Shown here one piece after another: positions 1 to 7,988 of a stretch of DNA of 18,341 bases. The notes below the pieces were generated by a model. It worked only from the letters and a program-made list of their open reading frames with translations. It ran no database searches and had not been told where the DNA came from. Origin of the DNA: Raineyella sp964402325 (GTDB lineage Bacteria > Actinomycetota > Actinomycetes > Propionibacteriales > Propionibacteriaceae); NCBI GenBank assembly GCA_964402325.1, contig CAYOBI010000053.1, forward strand, positions 1-18,341, given 5' to 3'. Made by a program: the position numbers and the translations under genes. How positions within the stretch are numbered: position 1 is the stretch's first letter; each line of letters starts with the position of its first letter.

Positions 1-93
1 TCCTGCGAACCCGACTGGCCGATCAACCAAGCCCCCGGACCATCCCTGACCCGAGGAGTCACTGTCGCGATTTCCGCTCCAGCGACTCGCCTT

Positions 94-122
94 ACTTTAC
101 CGATCGATTTCCGTGGAGTCAA
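94..122 (-). promoter_or_regulatory. Sigma70-type promoter P1, firing leftwards
   Basis: On the minus strand the sequence reads TTGACT (122-117), a 17-bp spacer and TAAAGT (99-94). Both boxes are close to consensus with optimal spacing, so transcription should start near base 87 and leave the window at the left edge. This is the promoter nearest the edge of a three-promoter tandem array. Confidence 0.75.
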
Positions 123-251
123 ATCCGAGGAAATCTTCCGGCTCGGTCAGAATCGCCTCCGGAAACCCTTTCGGATTCCCTGAGCAATTCCTTCCTTGCC
201 GCCACGAACAATCACCGAGATAATCGGTCATCAGCCGCAGCAACTCGTCCA

Positions 252-280
252 ACTTTAGGGATCTGTTTCCGCGGAGTCAA
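252..280 (-). promoter_or_regulatory. Sigma70-type promoter P2, firing leftwards
   Basis: Minus strand: TTGACT (280-275), a 17-bp spacer and TAAAGT (257-252). The boxes are identical to those of P1 158 bp away. Flanking bases are conserved as well, so the two promoters look like products of a local duplication kept under selection. Confidence 0.75.
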
Positions 281-436
281 ATCCGAGGCTCGGAATCCCT
301 CATCCCGTTCTCTCCCGCTCGGGCGAGCCGCCGTACGAGCGCACGACACACCCGACCCGAAGGACGAAGGAGAAATAGGATGACCATTCGGGACGATCCC
401 CCGTTCGGAGGACCAGCTTCCCGCAAGGCCTCATGA

Positions 437-465
437 ATATTACGTCGAGGACCCGACCCGGTCAA
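437..465 (-). promoter_or_regulatory. Sigma70-type promoter P3, firing leftwards
   Basis: Minus strand: TTGACC (465-460), a 17-bp spacer and TAATAT (442-437). This is one of the best consensus matches in the window. It differs in flanking sequence from P1 and P2, so it is not part of their duplication. It lies downstream of the guaB3 hairpin and points the same way as P1 and P2. Confidence 0.7.
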
Positions 466-569
466 ATCGGCGACCGGGTGCCGGCCCTCCGGACCCGACC
501 CGGTCGCCGGGACGCCACAGGTCCGGGCCCGACCGTGTCGTCGGGCACCGGACCTGTGCATGACCGGGT
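456..569. repeat. Four alternating copies of GACCGGGT
   Basis: The octamer GACCGGGT occurs at 472-479 and 562-569, and its complement ACCCGGTC at 456-463 and 498-505. Copies alternate in orientation and can pair, for example 456-463 with 472-479 across an 8-nt loop. The cluster flanks the terminator hairpin and overlaps the -35 box of P3. It may be an operator, or secondary structure that helps termination. Confidence 0.4.
518..556 (-). terminator. Strong hairpin downstream of guaB3
   Basis: Left arm 518-533 pairs with right arm 540-556 over 16 bp with one bulged base, closing a 6-nt loop (534-539). It begins about 30 nt beyond the guaB3 stop. There is no U-tract, as is common for actinobacterial terminators, so its efficiency is uncertain. 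It would separate guaB3 transcription from promoters P1-P3. Confidence 0.65.
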
Positions 570-586
570 GGCTCCGGATGCGCGGC

Positions 587-1696
587 TCAGAGGCGGTGCA
601 GGACGACCTCGACCCGCTGGAACTCCTTCACCTCGGTGTAGCCGGTGGTGGCCAGGGAGCGCTTCAGGGCACCGACAAGGTTCATCGTCCCGTCAGCGCT
701 GTGCGAGGGGCCCACCAGAATCTCCTGGAGGGACCCGACGATCGGGAAGTGCACCCGTTCGCCGCGCGGCAGTTCCTCGTGCCAGGCCTCGGCGCCCCAG
801 TGGTACCCATGGCCCGGTGCCTCCGCCGCGGCGGCCAGCGGCGCGCCGACCATCACGGCGTCCGCACCGACCGCGATCGCCTTGGCGATGTCGCCGGAGC
901 GTCCGACCGCACCGTCGGCGATCACGTGGACGTAGCGGCCGCCGGACTCGTCGAGGTAGTCGCGACGGGCCTCGGCGACGTCGGAGATGGCGGTGGCCAT
1001 CGGGACCTCGATACCCAGGACACGGCGGGTGGCGTGGGTCGCGGCGCCACCGAAGCCGACCAGGACGCCGGCGGCACCGGAGCGCATCAGGTGGAGGGCG
1101 CTCTGGTAGGTGGCGCATCCGCCGACGATCACCGGGACGTCGAGCTCGTAGATGAACTTCTTCAGGTTCAGGGGTTCACGCCGGCTGGAGACGTGTTCGG
1201 CAGAGACCACGGTGCCGCGGATGACGAAGAAGTCCGGCCCGGAGGCGACCACGTCGTCCGCGAACTCGACGGTGTTCTGCGGCGACAGTGACCCCGCGAC
1301 CGGGACGCCGGCGTCGCGGACCTCCGCCATCCGTTCCCGGATCAGGGCCGGCTTGATCGGCTCGGAGTAGATCTCCTGCAGGCGCCGGGTCGCCGCGGTC
1401 GGGTCCTCGATGCCTCCCAGCTCCTCGAGCAGCGGCCGCGGGTCCTGGTAGCGGGTCCAGATCCCCTCGAGGTTGAGCACCCCGAGACCTCCCAGACGCC
1501 CCACCTCGATCGCGGTCTGCGGCGACATGATCGAATCCATCGGGGCGGCGATGAGCGGGAAGTCGAAGCTCACCGCGTCGATCTTCCAGGTGAGGTCCAC
1601 CTCCTCGATGCCACGGGTCCGCCGCTGGGGAACAATCGCAATGTCGTCGAGGGCGAACGCGGATTCGGCGCGCTTGCTCCGACCGATGTCGTACAT
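587..1696 (-). CDS. guaB3: GuaB3 family IMP dehydrogenase-related protein
   Basis: A 369-residue TIM-barrel protein of the IMP dehydrogenase superfamily, without the CBS pair present in guaB. It carries the phosphate-binding and flap elements of the actinobacterial GuaB3 group: SPQNTVEF near 138, NLKKFIYELDVPVI near 177, GRYVHVIADG, and a KEFQRVEV end. The loop that holds the catalytic Cys in true IMPDH reads GFGGAATHATRR (about 214-225) and has no Cys. I remember other actinobacterial GuaB3 proteins also lacking it, so this appears to be a family trait, and the reaction here is uncertain. I chose ATG 1696 because AGAAGGAG lies 5 nt upstream; an in-frame ATG at 1720 lacks such a site. It follows guaB on the same strand after a hairpin, so a role in purine nucleotide balance is inferred. 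Confidence 0.9.
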   Translation of the reverse strand: MYDIGRSKRAESAFALDDIAIVPQRRTRGIEEVDLTWKIDAVSFDFPLIAAPMDSIMSPQTAIEVGRLGGLGVLNLEGIWTRYQDPRPLLEELGGIEDPTAATRRLQEIYSEPIKPALIRERMAEVRDAGVPVAGSLSPQNTVEFADDVVASGPDFFVIRGTVVSAEHVSSRREPLNLKKFIYELDVPVIVGGCATYQSALHLMRSGAAGVLVGFGGAATHATRRVLGIEVPMATAISDVAEARRDYLDESGGRYVHVIADGAVGRSGDIAKAIAVGADAVMVGAPLAAAAEAPGHGYHWGAEAWHEELPRGERVHFPIVGSLQEILVGPSHSADGTMNLVGALKRSLATTGYTEVKEFQRVEVVLHRL

Positions 1697-1742
1697 GACT
1701 TCTCCTTCTCGGCCGGGCACGAGCAGGCCCCCGGCATGGGAC

Positions 1743-1762
1743 CGCGGGCGGACCGGCCCGCG
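1743..1762 (-). terminator. Hairpin between guaB and guaB3
   Basis: CGCGGGC (1743-1749) and GCCCGCG (1756-1762) form a perfect 7-bp stem with a 6-nt loop, about 40 nt past the guaB stop. No U-tract follows. It may end or attenuate guaB transcription before guaB3. Confidence 0.45.
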
Positions 1763-1801
1763 ACGGCTGCGGACGGTCGCGCCCGCGGGGGTGTCAGGAC
1801 G

Positions 1802-3331
1802 TCACTTCTCGTGGGTCGAGTAGTTGGGGGCCTCGACGGTCATCTGGATGTCGTGCGGGTGCGACTCGCGCAGCCCGGCACTCGTGATCCGGACGAACCG
1901 ACCCTTGGCGTGCAGCTCGGGGATCGTCCGGGCCCCCGAGTAGAACATCGACTGGTGCAGGCCGCCGATGAGCTGGTACGCGACGGCCGCCAGCGGGCCC
2001 TTGTACGGGACCTGGCCCTCGATGCCCTCAGGGATCAGCTTGTCGTCGGAGGCCACGTCGTTCTGGAAGTAGCGGTCCTTGGAGTACGAGGCCTTGCGCC
2101 CGCGGGTGGCCATCGCGCCCAGCGACCCCATGCCGCGGTAGGTCTTGAACTGCTTGCCGTTGACGAAGATCAGGTCACCGGGGGCCTCGGCACAGCCGGC
2201 CAGCAGCGAGCCGAGCATCACCGTGTCCGCGCCGGCCACCAACGCCTTGGCGATGTCACCGGAGTACTGCAGGCCACCGTCGCCGATCACCGGCACGCCG
2301 GCCGGACGGGCGGCGCGTGCGGCGTCGTAGATCGCGGTGATCTGCGGCACGCCGACCCCGGACACGACGCGGGTGGTACAGATCGACCCCGGGCCGACGC
2401 CGACCTTGATGCCGTCCACGCCCGCCTCGACCAGGGCCTTGGCGCCGTCGTACGTCGCGACGTTGCCGCCGATGATGTCGACCCCCTGGGCGCGCTTCTC
2501 CTTCTTGAGGCGCTTGATGATGTCGATCTCCGAGCGGGAGTGGCCGTGGGCGGTGTCGACGACGATGATGTCGACCCCCTCCTCGATCAGCGACATGCCG
2601 CGCTCCCAGGCGTCACCGAAGATGCCGATGCCGGCACCGACGCGGAGCCGGCCCTGGGCGTCCTTGGTGGCGTTCGGGTACTGGTCGGACTTCACGAAGT
2701 CCTTCAGGGTGATCAGCCCGGTCAGTCGGCCGTCGCCGTCGACCAGCGGCAGCTTCTCGATCTTGTGCTTCGCCAGCAGGCCGAGCGCCTCGTCGTTCGA
2801 GATCCCCACGTGGCCGGTGACCAGCGGCATCCGGGTCATCACCTCGGAGACCCTGCGGCTCGAGTCGGACTCGAAGCGCATGTCCCGGTTGGTGATGATG
2901 CCGACGAGCTTCATGTCACCCTCGACGACCGGTACGCCGGAGATGCGGAAGTGGGCGCAGATCCGGTCGACGTCCTTGAGGGTGGCGTCGGGGGCGACAG
3001 TGATCGGCTCATCCACCATGCCGGCCTCGGAGCGCTTCACCTGGTCGACCATGCCGGCCTGGTCCGCCACGGACAGATTGCGGTGCAGGATGCCGATGCC
3101 ACCCTCGCGGGCCATCGCGACGGCCATCCGGGTCTCGGTCACGGTGTCCATCGCGGCGCTGATCAGCGGGACCTTGAGCTCGATGTTCCTCGTCAGCCGC
3201 GACGTGGTGTCCACCTCGGAGGGGATCACATCCGACTCGTTGGGCTGGAGCAGCACGTCGTCGAACGTGAGACCGAGCACCCCGAACGGGCTGGGAACCT
3301 GTGATGTGACCAGATCGCCGAAATCCGACAC
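1802..3331 (-). CDS. guaB: IMP dehydrogenase
   Basis: Oxidises IMP to XMP with NAD+, the first committed step of GMP synthesis, in the cytoplasm. The 509 residues match the usual length. The N-terminal barrel part is at about 15-100, two CBS domains at about 105-210, and the barrel then resumes. The catalytic loop GPGSICTTRVVSG holds Cys318, and the flap has GMGSLGAM followed by RYFQ. The start is GTG 3331 (protein VSDFGDL...), 7 nt after GAAAGG. The frame stays open further upstream but would run into the Nudix gene and encode Arg/Ala/Pro-rich shadow sequence. A possible -10 box TAGCAT (minus strand, 3392-3387) could give it its own promoter. It lies 98 nt after the Nudix stop on the same strand, with guaB3 downstream. 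Confidence 0.97.
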   Translation of the reverse strand: MSDFGDLVTSQVPSPFGVLGLTFDDVLLQPNESDVIPSEVDTTSRLTRNIELKVPLISAAMDTVTETRMAVAMAREGGIGILHRNLSVADQAGMVDQVKRSEAGMVDEPITVAPDATLKDVDRICAHFRISGVPVVEGDMKLVGIITNRDMRFESDSSRRVSEVMTRMPLVTGHVGISNDEALGLLAKHKIEKLPLVDGDGRLTGLITLKDFVKSDQYPNATKDAQGRLRVGAGIGIFGDAWERGMSLIEEGVDIIVVDTAHGHSRSEIDIIKRLKKEKRAQGVDIIGGNVATYDGAKALVEAGVDGIKVGVGPGSICTTRVVSGVGVPQITAIYDAARAARPAGVPVIGDGGLQYSGDIAKALVAGADTVMLGSLLAGCAEAPGDLIFVNGKQFKTYRGMGSLGAMATRGRKASYSKDRYFQNDVASDDKLIPEGIEGQVPYKGPLAAVAYQLIGGLHQSMFYSGARTIPELHAKGRFVRITSAGLRESHPHDIQMTVEAPNYSTHEK

Positions 3332-3429
3332 TGTGAGCCTTTCGCTGGAGGTGGAGCGCGCCGCCCGCCGGAACGGCGCCCCTCCCATGCTAAACCCCTG
3401 ACCGAAGCCGCCCGTCGCGCCGCCGTTTC

Positions 3430-3957
3430 TCAGCCGGTGCCGGGACCTACGCCCGGGGCCGGCGTCGGGGCGGCACCGGGCTCCCCCAGCGCGTCGGCCA
3501 GCCGGTCCAGGAACGGCAGCTGTGAGCGTACGATCCGCTCGCGCGCCTGCTGGAGGCCGAGCCATTCGGCCCGGTCGGCCTCGGGGAACTCCTGCGTTCG
3601 CCCACTGTGCGGCGGCCACTCGAGGGGGAAGGTGTTGCTGGCTCGGTACGCGAGCCCGGGGTCCGCCTCCACGGCGAAGGCCCGGACCTGCTTGGCGCCG
3701 CTGCGGACGGTGCCGAGGTCGAGCAGGTCGCCCTCGGGTGCGGGCACGCCGATCTCCTCGGCGAACTCCCGTCGGGCGGCCGCCGCCGGTCCCTCGTCGG
3801 CGTGGTGGATCCCCTTCGGGACCGACCAGGCGCCGGTGTCCTTGCGGGCCCAGAACGGGCCGCCCATGTGGATCAGGAAGACGCGGAGCCCCGACCCGGT
3901 GACGTCACCGCCCCCCTGGCGGGTCCAGGCCAGCAGGCCCGCGCTGTGCGTGACCAC
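3430..3957 (-). CDS. Nudix hydrolase
   Basis: A 175-residue Nudix protein, a pyrophosphohydrolase of nucleoside diphosphate-X compounds. The Nudix box is complete at about 49-71: G-x5-E-x7-REF-A-EE-I-GV, with the metal-binding glutamates at 64, 67 and 68. The substrate cannot be read from sequence. The GPFWARKDTGAWSVPKG segment before the box is typical of the family members that PGAP-style annotation calls NUDIX hydrolase or ADP-ribose/nucleotide pyrophosphatase-like. The last 15 residues are Pro/Gly-rich and probably disordered. The start is GTG 3957, with GAGGA 8 nt upstream. The gene begins 29 nt after the hydrolase-fold gene and is probably cotranscribed with it, perhaps into guaB. House-cleaning of nucleotides beside guaB is plausible but inferred. 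Confidence 0.9.
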   Translation of the reverse strand: MVTHSAGLLAWTRQGGGDVTGSGLRVFLIHMGGPFWARKDTGAWSVPKGIHHADEGPAAAARREFAEEIGVPAPEGDLLDLGTVRSGAKQVRAFAVEADPGLAYRASNTFPLEWPPHSGRTQEFPEADRAEWLGLQQARERIVRSQLPFLDRLADALGEPGAAPTPAPGVGPGTG

Positions 3958-3986
3958 GGTCGGTGTCCTCGCGGCCGAGTCGGGCC

Positions 3987-4742
3987 TCAGCGGCCCGAGG
4001 TGTCGTCGCCGAACGGGTCGTCGGGCAGGTCGGCCGGGAAGTCCTCGGCGGAGTTGTCGTCGAGTGAGGTGACGAACTCGCCGATGATGTCGTTGAACGC
4101 CTGCGGATCGTCCTGGTGCGGGCGCGGCCCACCGGCGACGGGACGGACGGTCGCGTTCGGCAGTCGCGCGGCCAGTTCGTCGGCCGCCGCGCGGGCGGCG
4201 CGGTCGTCGGCGCAGAGGATCAGCACCGGGCAGCCGACCTGCTCGGGGGCGTCGCCCAGGTCGAGGGTGGCGAGCATGTCCATCGCCGCCAGCAGCCGGT
4301 CCTTGTCGAGGTTCTGGGCCGCCAGCCGGCCGCGTGGCATCAGCTTGAGGGCCGTACGCTGCCGCTTGAGTTCACGACCGCCCGGGGCGACCAGCGGGTT
4401 GACCAGCACCAGACCCCGGACCATCGCCGGGCTGTCGGCGGCGCAGCGCAGCGCGACGGTGCCGCCCAGCCCCACGCCGACCATCGCGACCGACTCCACC
4501 CCGTACTCGAGCGGGATCACGCTGAGCGCGTCGGCGGCCGCCTGGAGGTCGAAGACCTCCTTGTCGATCGGCTTCATGCCCCGCAGCCACGGGGTGAGCG
4601 GGCGCCATCCCTCGGGCAGGGCACCGACCTGGTCCTGCCAGGTCAGCGGGGTGTCGGCCATGTCGTGCAGGAAGACGAGGATCTTCTCGGGACGCGACGG
4701 CGCGGCTCCCGGCTGGTCGAACGGCGACGGGGACTCTGGCAT
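3987..4742 (-). CDS. Alpha/beta-hydrolase-fold protein lacking the nucleophile Ser
   Basis: A 251-residue protein with an alpha/beta-hydrolase layout: a first strand ILVFLHD (21-27), a nucleophile elbow VGVGLGG (88-94), an acid strand CPVLILCADD (171-180) and a His region GGPRPHQDDPQAF (204-216). In active members the elbow is G-x-S-x-G; here it is G-V-G-L-G, so Gly91 replaces the catalytic Ser. The oxyanion HG of strand 3 is also HD. Asp179/180 and His209 are kept. The last 25 residues are acidic. Start ATG 4742 is chosen because a TAnnnT -10 box and an AGGGGG stretch lie directly upstream; ATG 4763 is an alternative seven codons earlier. It may be non-catalytic or use unusual chemistry. It heads the run hydrolase-Nudix-guaB. 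Confidence 0.8.
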   Translation of the reverse strand: MPESPSPFDQPGAAPSRPEKILVFLHDMADTPLTWQDQVGALPEGWRPLTPWLRGMKPIDKEVFDLQAAADALSVIPLEYGVESVAMVGVGLGGTVALRCAADSPAMVRGLVLVNPLVAPGGRELKRQRTALKLMPRGRLAAQNLDKDRLLAAMDMLATLDLGDAPEQVGCPVLILCADDRAARAAADELAARLPNATVRPVAGGPRPHQDDPQAFNDIIGEFVTSLDDNSAEDFPADLPDDPFGDDTSGR

Positions 4743-4748
4743 GCCCCC

Positions 4749-4755
4749 TACTCTA
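4749..4755. promoter_or_regulatory. Symmetrical -10 box shared by divergent leaderless genes
   Basis: The heptamer TACTCTA gives TACTCT on the plus strand (4749-4754), 7 nt before ATG 4762, and TAGAGT on the minus strand (4755-4750), 7 nt before ATG 4742. Both fit TAnnnT at the distance expected for leaderless transcripts. The two start codons are only 19 nt apart, so the same bases must serve both directions. Confidence 0.6.
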
Positions 4756-4761
4756 GGGGCC

Positions 4762-5010
4762 ATGGATCCAGGTCTTTCCCCCGCCGGACGTTCCGCCCTG
4801 TCCGATGCCGGCGACCGGTTGGTCCGCAGCCTCGAGGCCTGTTCCGCCGCGCTGGCCGGGCTGGCCGGCGCGGCCGGGGAGCAGCGCGCCGCCGGCGCGT
4901 CCGTCGAGGAGATCGCGGCCGCGCTCGACGTGACCGTCGAGTTCGCGACGGCCCTGGTGTCGGCGGACCGTAGACCGACCGTACGGCTGCAGGTGCCACC
5001 GGCGCGGTGA
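4762..5010 (+). CDS. Small hypothetical protein with HTH-like C-terminal half
   Basis: An 82-residue protein that I do not recognise. It starts at ATG 4762, 7 nt after a TACTCT -10 box, as in leaderless genes. Residues about 10-48 are Ala-rich and helical. Residues about 50-70 (GASVEEIAAALDVTVEFATA) have the spacing of a helix-turn-helix of the kind found in small DNA-binding or sigma-region-4-like domains, followed by a basic end. Its codons have the G/C-rich third positions of the neighbours. It diverges from the hydrolase-Nudix-guaB run and ends before a terminator hairpin. A regulatory role for that run is possible but unproved. Confidence 0.6.
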   Translation: MDPGLSPAGRSALSDAGDRLVRSLEACSAALAGLAGAAGEQRAAGASVEEIAAALDVTVEFATALVSADRRPTVRLQVPPAR

Positions 5011-5035
5011 GGCGGGTCCCGAGCCGGGACGCGCA

Positions 5036-5065
5036 GAACGGGGGCCCCGGATGGGACCCCCGTTC
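5036..5065. terminator. Hairpin between converging small ORF and groEL
   Basis: GAACGGGGG (5036-5044) pairs perfectly with CCCCCGTTC (5057-5065) around a 12-nt loop. It lies between the stop of the small plus-strand gene (5010) and the stop of groEL (5121, minus), so it can end transcripts from both sides. There is no U-tract on either strand. Confidence 0.65.
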
Positions 5066-5120
5066 CTGCTCGGGCGGCGCGACCGGCGTCAGGCGCCGTA
5101 CGTCACGTCTCCCGCAGTGA

Positions 5121-6716
<1,596 letters not shown>

Positions 6717-6734
6717 ATGCGGTCTCCTCAGTGA

Positions 6735-7031
6735 CTACTTGGAGACGACCGCGAGGATGTCGCGGGCGTTGAGGAGGAGCAGGTCCTTGCCGTTGTACTT
6801 GACCTCGGTGCCGCCGTACTTGGAGTAGATGACGGTGTCGCCCTCGGCGACGTCCATCGGGACGCGCTGGCCCTTGTCGTCGATGCGGCCCGGGCCGATG
6901 GCGAGGACGGTGCCCTCCTGCGGCTTCTCCTTGGCGGTGTCCGGAATGACCAGACCCGAAGCGGTGGTGGTCTCGGCCTCCAGCGGCTGGACGAGGACGC
7001 GGTCCTCGAGCGGCTTGATCGTGACTGCCAC
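6735..7031 (-). CDS. groS: Co-chaperonin GroES (Cpn10)
   Basis: The heptameric lid of the GroEL chamber. The 98 residues are full length: KPLEDRVLVQPLEAE at the start, the mobile loop ETTTASGLVIPDTAKEKP (about 20-37), GTVLAIGPG, GDTVIYSKYGGTEV and a LLLLNARDILAVV end. Start GTG 7031 has AAAGGGG 6 nt upstream. It is first in the groES-groEL operon. Its leader is about 105 nt from the predicted start at ~7137 and begins with the CIRCE operator. Confidence 0.97.
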   Translation of the reverse strand: MAVTIKPLEDRVLVQPLEAETTTASGLVIPDTAKEKPQEGTVLAIGPGRIDDKGQRVPMDVAEGDTVIYSKYGGTEVKYNGKDLLLLNARDILAVVSK

Positions 7032-7111
7032 GTCAAACCCCTTTCACATGTCTCGATGTTTCAGTGTCTGTTGAGTGGCAGGGGCGTCGTCGCGGGTGCC
7101 GTCCCTGACCT

Positions 7112-7138
7112 TTGGCACACTCACGAGGAGAGTGCTAA
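7112..7138 (-). promoter_or_regulatory. CIRCE operator (HrcA site)
   Basis: The consensus is TTAGCACTC-N9-GAGTGCTAA. Here it is TTGGCACAC (7112-7120), 9 nt, then GAGTGCTAA (7130-7138): one arm perfect, the other with two mismatches. It overlaps the predicted groES transcription start, the usual place for repression by HrcA and release on heat shock. hrcA is not in this window. Confidence 0.85.
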
Positions 7139-7143
7139 CCAGA

Positions 7144-7172
7144 ACGTTAGTCGGGGGTTAGCACTCACGCAA
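7144..7172 (-). promoter_or_regulatory. groES-groEL promoter with second CIRCE half-site
   Basis: Minus strand: TTGCGT (7172-7167), a 17-bp spacer and TAACGT (7149-7144), giving a start near 7137. A second perfect CIRCE half, TTAGCACTC (7158-7166 on the plus strand), sits inside the spacer. Together with 7130-7140 it makes an 11-bp perfect inverted repeat (7130-7140 with 7156-7166, 15-nt loop). A CIRCE-spaced partner for this half at 7176-7184 matches at only 6 of 9 positions. Confidence 0.65.
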
Positions 7173-7309
7173 CCCGACTGCCAGACCGCTAGGGCGCTGC
7201 CCGAACAGTGGCCACAGGCCAGCGAATCGGCGGACCGCACCACCGCGTCCGACGCGACGCCAGGCGAGTCCTCGGCCGGCCCCGCACCCCAGGATGGGAA
7301 CATGTGCCC

Positions 7310-7945
7310 ATGACCTCACCCGACAACGAGCCGTGGTCCCCCACGACCCCGCGGCGGGCAGCTGAACCGCCCGCCAGGCCGACGCCACCGACGGTCGGCA
7401 TGCCGGCGGACCGCCCGCTGTTCCTGCCGCCCGAGGAGGCTGCGCCCGAGTTGCCGACATATGAGTCGTACCACCGGGCTGTGTACGGGGAGCCTGCCCC
7501 GTCCGAGACGGACACCGCCACCGGCGATCCGGCGGCCCGGCCGGCCCCTCCGGCCGCGTCGACCGCCCCCTACCCGCCAGCCCCTCCGTACCCGCCAGCC
7601 CCTCCGTACCCGCCGAACTCCCCGCAGGCGGCGCCTTATCCGGCGTCGACCGGCGCCCCGTACGCCGCCTACCCGCGGCCGCAGGCCTACCCGTACCCGC
7701 AGGGGGCGGCCGGCTACCCGGTCCCGACCTCCGCACCGCGCGAGCACGGTCTGGCGCTGCTCCTCACCGCGGTCGGGTTCACCGGGATCGCCGGGCTCCA
7801 GTACTTCTACATCGGCAAGATCGGAAAGGGCGTGGCCTACCTGCTCACCGCCGGGTGGCTGGGCATCGGCACCATCGTGAGCCTGTTCACGATCGGTGAC
7901 GAGGTGGCCAGGACGAACGACGAGCGCCTGCGCGGCCTGCGCTGA
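7310..7945 (+). CDS. TM2-domain membrane protein with Pro/Tyr-rich N-terminus
   Basis: A 211-residue protein. Residues 1-145 are hydrophilic and Pro-rich, with PYPPAP repeats near 87-101 and further PYP and AYP motifs, probably a disordered cytoplasmic arm. Residues about 147-197 form a TM2 domain: two membrane helices joined by LQYFYIGKIGKG, then GWLGIGTIVSLFTI. TM2 proteins are small membrane proteins of unclear role, and the Pro/Tyr-rich arm is common in actinobacterial members. ATG 7310 is chosen; in-frame GTG 7304 is as likely, since AGGATGGGAA ends close to it. It is divergent from groES and convergent with the ketoreductase gene. A specific function cannot be given. Confidence 0.85.
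   Translation: MTSPDNEPWSPTTPRRAAEPPARPTPPTVGMPADRPLFLPPEEAAPELPTYESYHRAVYGEPAPSETDTATGDPAARPAPPAASTAPYPPAPPYPPAPPYPPNSPQAAPYPASTGAPYAAYPRPQAYPYPQGAAGYPVPTSAPREHGLALLLTAVGFTGIAGLQYFYIGKIGKGVAYLLTAGWLGIGTIVSLFTIGDEVARTNDERLRGLR
7571..7615 (+). repeat. 18-bp in-frame tandem repeat (PYPPAP)
   Basis: Two perfect 18-bp units (7571-7588, 7589-7606) are followed by a partial third. Each unit encodes six residues of the YPPAPP/PYPPAP type in the N-terminal arm of the TM2 protein. The unit keeps the frame, so copy number could vary without breaking the gene. Confidence 0.8.
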
Positions 7946-7988
7946 CCGGTGAGGTCACCGTCACCCGTACCCGGCGACCGGCCATGGG

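Larger units (their letters stand above)
81..288. repeat. Two diverged ~50-bp direct repeats carrying P1 and P2
   Basis: Bases 81-130 and 239-288 align without gaps at about 41 of 50 positions. The 23 bp at 108-130 and 266-288 differ at a single base. Each copy spans a full promoter plus about 13 bp past the -10 box and 8 bp upstream of the -35 box. The best-conserved part is around the -35 box, while the 17-bp spacer has diverged near the -10 box. Confidence 0.7.
1..586. other. Non-coding regulatory region, no gene supported
   Basis: No reading frame here looks like a protein. The open stretches are Arg/Pro/Gly-rich shadows. One frame is open from the left edge to a stop at 181-183, but it runs through the promoter repeat and has no start in view. 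The region is visibly more AT-rich than the flanking genes. It holds three minus-strand promoters, a diverged 50-bp repeat and a strong hairpin, listed separately. It most likely lies upstream of a highly expressed gene or RNA operon beyond base 1. Confidence 0.7.

Noticed and set aside
277..561. 94-codon minus-strand frame in the promoter region
   Set aside because: Overlaps promoters P2 and P3 and the terminator arm; Arg-rich, no ribosome site, no resemblance to known proteins.
433..1155. Long open frames opposite guaB3
   Set aside because: Arg/Pro/Ser-rich translations with no family motif, antisense to a clear TIM-barrel gene; expected in high-GC DNA.
1736..3304. 522-codon plus-strand frame opposite guaB
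   Set aside because: Val/Asp/Gly/Leu/His-rich shadow of the guaB codons; no domain features.
7947..7960. CGGTGA-GG-TCACCG dyad between the TM2 and FabG4-like genes as a terminator
   Set aside because: A 2-nt loop forces a shorter 5-bp stem; weak, though its place between converging genes fits.
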